From contig NC_041786.1 of assembly GCF_900090045.1 (NCBI RefSeq), forward strand, positions 1,234,001-1,298,000: a DNA stretch of 64,000 nt. The letters are read 5' to 3'. The DNA is from Plasmodium malariae. Taxonomy: Eukaryota; Apicomplexa; Aconoidasida; Haemosporida; Plasmodiidae. Under the pieces are notes generated by a model. It searched no databases, was not told where the DNA came from, and worked only from the letters and a program-made list of their open reading frames with translations. Of this stretch, positions 57,301-64,000 are shown in pieces (position 1 is the stretch's first letter; every line of letters starts with the position of its first letter). A program made the position numbers and the translations under genes.

Positions 57301-60300
57301 ATAATATTCTCATTAACAATAATATGAATGGTCTTATTCTCGTTAAGTTTATAATTGGACGAAATGAACATGTATTCATAATTGTAAATATTACTATTTG
57401 TCTTCAGGTTATTGTAAAATAAATTATTTTTATAAATATCAATAGTATGTGTTTCTAATTTATTTAAAAATAAAAATAATAATCCTTCTGACAATTTAAC
57501 TGTGAATATGTAATCATTGATATTCAAATCTATATAGCATAATTCATATAAAAAAATTAAATATTTATCTCTATTTTTTTTTTGATATATATTATTAATT
57601 ATATTAAAATAAGTATGTACATAGTCAGGTAAAAGATGCTTTATCATTTGATTATTATCTTTTAAATTTTCAAATTTCCAGTATTCTAAATTTAACACAG
57701 TGAATGATATTTGAATTCCGTTTCTTGTCAATTCTTCTCTTATTAAGGAGTTATAGCATGTGCTACCAAAACCATTACTTCTGAATGTGCTTAATATTCC
57801 ATCCTGTATTCCATCGTAATGATCTAGCTCATTTACCTCACTCATTTGAACAGTTCCCTTTCCTATGCATGCACAGTTTGCTACCTCATTTTTTTCACTC
57901 TCTCTATTATGCGATACTTCACTGGAATAGATACCTCTCTCCACCAATTTCATATCATCTAAACGTGGAAATACAGATTCATCATTTTTCTTTTTGTTTG
58001 CAATAATTTCGTAGTTTTCACCATCTGCTCTCCCCTCATTTGATTCTTTTATTTTTATATATTTGTTTATATAAGGAAGATTCAAATTGTAGTTAAGGAG
58101 CATGTCCTCTACCATATTCTTCAGTCTCGTAAGGACAGAAAAGCTAAAATAATTTTGTAAATATTCAATAATAAATAAATTTCTTTTTAAAATGTAAACA
58201 TCCTTCATGTTATTTTGCATAAATCTGTCTTCATCATCATCACTACTTAAATAATCTTCCGTAAAAAAAAAAAATAAATTATTTTCATGCTGCTCAAAAG
58301 GGGGTAATAATTTGTCATTAGCATCTCTCACCATGTTAGTACAATTTAAATTATTCTTCAATTTGTTTTTTATGTTACTGTTAGTTCTCCTTTTTTGACG
58401 ATTACTCTGTTGATGATCATTTTTTTTTTTTTTTTTTTTTTTTTCATTACGCGATTTGGGTTTATCCTCTTTGTCCGACTTACTTCCATTACATGCATGC
58501 ATAAATGTGTTAGTCTCTGCGTTTTCTCTTTTGGTACGCACACTTGTCAGTTGTTCATCAATTTCTTCCTTTTTAAACTGCCCCTCCTCCATCTCTCTCT
58601 TGACAATTACCTTACCATAATTTGTGTCTATCCCCCCAGCACCCGCATTCCTGCTAATGCTGCTTCCACTTCTACTACCATTTCTACTGTTACTGTTAAT
58701 ATTATCGTTATTGTCATTATCGATACTGTTGTTATTATTACCGCTGCGATTCTCCCCTTTCGCAATTTCGATTGAGCAGTCTGCATCAAAAGGGGCGTTT
58801 TCCCACTCGATACACAAACAGTTACGCTCCCCACTTTTTCCTCTTTCGTTCAAGTTATTTACGCGTTTATGACCACCACAAGTGCAGCAAACTGTGCCAG
58901 TACAGCCAATACCGCTATTCGGAGCACTAGTCCGGTAGTCAAAAAACTTAATGAAACTACCTGGTTTTACTTTTCTATTCCTGAGCACTTTGTAGCTATC
59001 GTAACTGCTAAACTTATTGCAGAATATATAATTGTAGTAAAAATAATCATAAATTAATATGGTCTCAAAATGTTTATCTTTGCCTTTTTTATATTTTTTT
59101 CTAATGTACTTCTCAAAATAATACGTGTTCAGGTAAAAATACGAATTTATATATGTATCACAAATATATTTGTAATATTTATATAAAAATATATCTAGGC
59201 CTCCCAATATACTAATATATAAGGGTATAAGGTATATTAAATCTGTTTTACTATTTACTCTCTTTTCCTTGTCTTTGAATTTCATTTCTTTTCTTTTACT
59301 TTTTTTATTAAATTCATGATATGATTTATATTTGATAAAGCAAAAAGAGCTGTCATAATTAAAATATAAAAAATTTTCATATCTTTCCTTTCTATATGCA
59401 CTTTCAATACTATGACTTTTATTTTCTATAGGTATAATATTATACGAGTTCTCACGTGTTTCATCATAACTCTTCATATCTTCATTTATTTTTGTGCTTC
59501 TTATATCAGTTGTACTTAACAAGGATAACAACTTAAATGAGTTTTCCATAGTAAGATCCTTTATATGGAAGCAAATTTTCCCCCTCTCATTTTCGTCATT
59601 ACTAGTACTATTACTTACGGATGAAGTAGAAGAATAACTATAACATACACTACTGCTACTATCATTATTATTGTAATCATCATCATTACAATACAATTTA
59701 CTACTATAATTTAGAGAATCTTGTTTTTCATCTTTTCCTTTCGTACTTATTTCATAATTCTTGTACATTTCGTCTACATAATGAAAGAATTCATCAGAGC
59801 TGTAATCAATAATTTCATAATTTTGTTTATCCTTTTTAATTATTTTTTTTCTTTTACTTTCAGTTTTTTCCTTATTCACATTTTCTCTGTTATAAAAGGA
59901 GTTAGACAAACTTATAGTATCACTTCCCATGGCACCACATAACTGATGCCTGGGTAAAAAGTTAGACGTTCGTCCTTCTCTCCCCGCTGTGTATATCTTT
60001 CCTCTTGCCGTTTCCCTTCTCCTTGCTACTTCTCCCCCTCTTGCCGCTTCTCCTCCTCTTGCCGCTTCTCCCCCTCTTGCTACTTCCCCTCCTCTTGCTA
60101 CTTCCCCTCCTCTTGCTACTTCCCCTCCTCTTACTTTCTGGCCCCACTGGTCATACGTACGCAAAATATGGTCATAAGAATTCCCATCCTCATCACTATT
60201 CGCACTTTCGCTCCTCTCGTTAATTTCATTTATCCTTCTATTGCTCTTATTCGAAGTATTGACCAAATGATGCTCACAATTGTTAGTAGCAACTGACATA

Positions 60301-63300
60301 CATGTGCCTTTTTTTCTTCCTTTCATTTTGTTTTTCTCACAACATAAAGTACCTACTCCTACACTGTCAGAAGGAAGACAAGTAGATTCCCTCTCTTTTT
60401 CGTATGATCGATAATTTCTACCTCGGATATGCTTAATTTTTATTAAACTTTCATTATTTGAGCTGTAGTTATCATCACTGGAGCATATGCTTTTACATTG
60501 TAGAAACATTTTTTTAATTAATTCTGGATTAACATTTGAAAATTTTACTCTTTTAAAAGCTCCTTGTTTTGTATTCTTCTTCACTACAGAAGAGTCATAC
60601 GTCCTTATGCAGTGTGAGTCAACATGATTTGCTACCTGATCATTGCGCGCCGATCGCATCAACAATTCCGAATAGGTGGTACCATGAAAACGATCACTAG
60701 GGAGGTACCCCAGTCGCTCAGTTGAAAAGAGATGTTCCCTTTGACCCTTCCATGAAATACCAAAGTTGTTTAAGTTGTTCATACTGGAATGAATTACATC
60801 TCTAACCCCTCCAGTAGCAGTAACGTCGATATGTCGATCTGTTAAGGATTGACTCTTCTTCTCCCCTTCGCAGTAACATACTATTTGGTTCAGAATATGA
60901 AGAATAATTTTTTTGTCGTTAAAATATTTATATAAATATCTCTTTAAAAACATTTTGTTGTCAACTTTTGTGTCTTGATATATGAATAAGAACAATTTAT
61001 TAAAAACATGAAAATGAAAATTCTGGAAATTTTGAGAATATTTCAAAAGTAATTTAAATAATTTTTCTATTTTTTTATTTCTTATTTTTATTATTCTTGT
61101 AATTTTTACTAAATTAAAAATAAGATTGGTCATTCTTTCTCCATCTATAGAATCTCTTCTCCCTTTATGGTTATATAATTTTTCAATTAATAAATAATAC
61201 AAATTTTTATATATGACCAAGTCAGAATTTTTTTTTTTTTTATTCTCAAAATTTAGTAGATAAATTAAATGATACATAAACTTTATATCTTCTAATCCCT
61301 TTTTACAATTTTTAAAATTTGTTAACGCATCAACAATACAATGTCTTTTCATTTCCAACATTTCTATCAAATCTACCCTTAGGATATCCAAAGCAAGTTT
61401 GATTCTGCTAGTTACATCTTCCTCATGGTCATTCTCCTCGGGATAGTCCTCATGTTCATCATAATAGTCATCTTCTCCATAGTAATCATGCACATAATCA
61501 TCCCTATGGTTTTCATCGAAACTACGGAATGTTGGAGTTGTCATCCTTTTTCTCTTCTTTTCTACTAGATGGTAATTCCATAAACAACACCATCCTCCTT
61601 TGTGGTACCCGGAGGAATACGGAAAATGATATTTTGAAAAAATGTGCTTCCATTTTTTGGTCATTAGATTTTCTTCAATATTATAAATACTCATGTTTGC
61701 ATATTCGAAAAGGAGAGTTTGATTATCACTTGAATTTGAAGAAGAAGCATCATTTCTGTTATCCTGTTCTGGATAGATATCATCATTATGATTATCATTA
61801 TCATAAACGAACAAGTAGTTCTTTCCTTTATTCTCTTCTACAAGTTTGTAGTTATTCAAGAAGGAAAAGTTGTAGTCCAAATAGTTATCCAGGAAAGCAG
61901 CAAAGTTTAAGGTGAAATTTGATCTGTCGTTTTTTGGATCACTATATTCCCTATTCTTCTTTTTCCCTTTCACTTTACTCTCCACTTTACTCTTCCCTTG
62001 GCTTTTTGTTAAGTTCAAATTTACGAATATCCTGTCTACTTGTGAACTCAAATCATTTTTATTTTTCTTGTCCATCAACAACAGATAGTTACTTCTTTTA
62101 CTAAACGTATTTTTAAGGTATATATAGCTAATTTTTTTTTTTTTTTTTTTTTTTTTTTCTTCTCCCTCTACCTTTTTACTATCACCTTCCCCATTGCTCA
62201 TATTGGTGGTAGTAGCACCATCATTACTCATATCATCCTTTTTTTTTCTTTTTTTTTTTCTCCTTTTAGATACTATATCATTGATATTGTTGAAAATGGT
62301 ATATTCTCCATAATGAGTCAAGTTAACAAAGAGACCATTTCTCAAACCAAATAATACGTCTAAATAGGAATAAAAAAATAAAAAGAAGCATAGTAACAAA
62401 TTAGGTAAAGAATGTATATTATTTGAACAAATAAATTTATCATAAATTTCTATAATTTTTTCTTCATATATCTTTTTAATAATATCTTTAATTATATGAT
62501 GCAAATTAAAATTTTTAAATATATCAGCAATTACACATAAATGAATGTATTTTAAAGGTATATTATTTGAAATGTTCAAACTGTTAAAGATGTCTATTAG
62601 TTCTTTTCTTTTCTTTTTTCCCACAGCCTTCTTCTCTTCCTTAGTTTTATGTGCATCATCATATATGTTTTTGTGCTTTCCCTCTCCACAATTCGCAGTA
62701 GGACGAACATAAGTGCTGTCATTTTTGCAATTTTCGGAATTGTTACTTCGATCGATAAGGCTACTTCTATCCCTACCTCTGTCTCTACTTCTATCCCTAC
62801 TTCTGTCTCTACTTCTATCCCTACCTCTGTCTCTACCTCTATCCCTACCACTTTCTCTACTTCTATCCCTACCTCTGTCTCTACCTCTATCCCTACCACT
62901 TTCTCTACTTCTATCCCTACCACTATGCCTATAGCTATAATTATGTTTTTCTTCCTCATTGTTCTCCCTTCTGGGGGCACTGCTGCAATTTCCTCTAACT
63001 ATAACACTCCCTTGGTCCTTCACGTTTGATTTCTTTCCACTTGAACCATTTGAGTAAATGCGATAATTCGTACAACATCCCCTACAACTACTACCATCAT
63101 AAATATCCTTATCACTGCTCTTACTTGTAACAATAGTAATACTATGCTCAATGTTTTTATGATGCCCCGCCTTTATATCATCTCTCTTCGTTTTTAAAGA
63201 CCATTCATTAGTACTAGCACTACAATGCGCTTGCTTGTTCATATCACAATCCTTTTTTATACATAATATAGGGTTTCCATATACATAATTAAGTATAGAA

Positions 63301-64000
63301 TTTTTGTAGGTATATTCACATCTATTTCTATTAATATAATGACAGAATATGAAGTTCCTATTTAGTTTTAAAATATCATACAATGAGGACGTACTTGTCG
63401 TCATGGTACAATCGAAGGTATTAAAAATATATGGAAATACATATTTGTTGTCATCTACAAATTTAATAATAGTTTTTTTGACTCTCTTTATAATATTTAT
63501 ATTATCATTATTATAATAAGCTGTCATTAAACCTTCATCACATTCATATTTTCTTTTTCTGTTTGTTTTTCTCTTTTTGTCTGCTGTTATAAAGAATTTC
63601 ATATTATCGTACTTTTTTAAACTTGTCTCTTCAACAATTTCGTAGAAGCTTGTCAGTTGTCCTAAGCAGATCTCTCCGCCCACTCCGTCTTTGTGCACTC
63701 CCCTATTTTCCCCCTCACTTTTTGCTGCCCTTCTTGTTCCATTCTTTGAAGTATCTGTCTTTGTTTTGTTTTCACAGTTAAGAACTTTTTTTCTTTTCTT
63801 TCTAATTATTTTTTGCAAAAAATCTTTCAAAGCCTTTTTGTCTTTGCAGTGCGATAGATTATACAGCCCATCGCCATCACCCCAGTTCATGCGGTTATAA
63901 CCGCCGCTGTAAGCACTGCCCACATTGATGCTGCAATTGCTGGTGCCGCTTACGTCCTCCCCTGCGCTGCTGAACAAGACGATGTATTTGAGAAAGAAGA
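54343..64000 (-). CDS. APC2: Anaphase-promoting complex subunit 2 (cullin-like), giant, 5' end open
   Basis: A 9-kb exon (window edge to about 54932) joins a last exon 54683-54343 (acceptor TTTCCTCAG, phase 1). The total exceeds 3100 residues; human APC2 has 822. No in-frame stop lies between the body and position 64000, and the nominal first codon at 63977 is TTG, so the start may be outside. Cullin features: a helical IIEYLQNYFSFSVLTRLKNM (near 58150), VLNLEYWKFENLK, then YVHTYFNIINNIYQKKN (near 57600-57700), DIFTV-like beta strands, SEGLLFLFLNKLE, and a winged helix LIQKTNMSEKFIKEILKKLS (near 56400). The last exon forms the C-terminal winged helix. Inserts include Arg-Asp/Ser-Arg repeats, GGEVAR repeats, TEVGV repeats, DADV repeats and Ser-Gly runs. 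APC2 pairs with APC11 as the E3 core controlling mitosis. Confidence 0.75.

Overview
The window is nuclear chromosomal DNA of a Plasmodium species (malaria parasite). Base composition is extremely A+T-rich, with long poly-A/T and (AT)n tracts between genes. Proteins carry Lys-, Asn- and Ser-rich low-complexity inserts. Introns are short, phase-consistent GT-AG introns, and several genes are built from micro-exons. I cannot fix the species. From memory, and unverified, the order PRPP synthetase - UPF3 - NMNAT - ... - large Lys-rich protein matches the centromere-proximal part of P. falciparum chromosome 13 (loci near PF3D7_1327300 to PF3D7_1327800). No tRNA, rRNA, CRISPR array or transposon was recognised. 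Layout: about 620-3115 is an almost pure A+T block with four perfect-period 92-bp repeats, the signature of a Plasmodium regional centromere. Next come a split DPY30-like gene (4700-5846, minus), a divergent PRPP synthetase (minus), UPF3 (plus), NMNAT (minus), a three-exon BTB protein (minus), a coiled-coil protein of unknown function (plus), a possible small tail-anchored protein (minus) and a 1672-residue Lys-rich protein that may be the subpellicular microtubule protein SPM3 (minus). From 30.5 to 36.2 kb lie an RNase P Rpp21/Rpr2-type zinc-ribbon protein (minus), a five-exon 91-residue protein (plus) and a 14-exon secreted SUEL-lectin protein (plus). From 37 to 47.6 kb four plus-strand genes or fragments run head to tail: neurochondrin-like, a possible membrane-protein tail exon, a KIF-binding-protein-like gene interrupted by a 25-A run, and a syntaxin-18/Ufe1-type Qa-SNARE. 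TFIIE-beta (minus) and a giant APC2 (minus, open at the window edge) close the window. These are mostly unrelated housekeeping genes, not an operon-like system. RNA functions (UPF3, RNase P, TFIIE), nucleotide metabolism (PRPP synthetase, NMNAT), cell division and cytoskeleton (APC2, DPY30-like, KBP-like, possible SPM3) and secretion (SNARE, lectin) are interleaved. The notable points are the centromere, several split small genes invisible to simple ORF calling, the PRPP synthetase lacking canonical catalytic-loop residues, the 25-A frame break, the giant APC2, and a series of unrelated minisatellites in introns and spacers.
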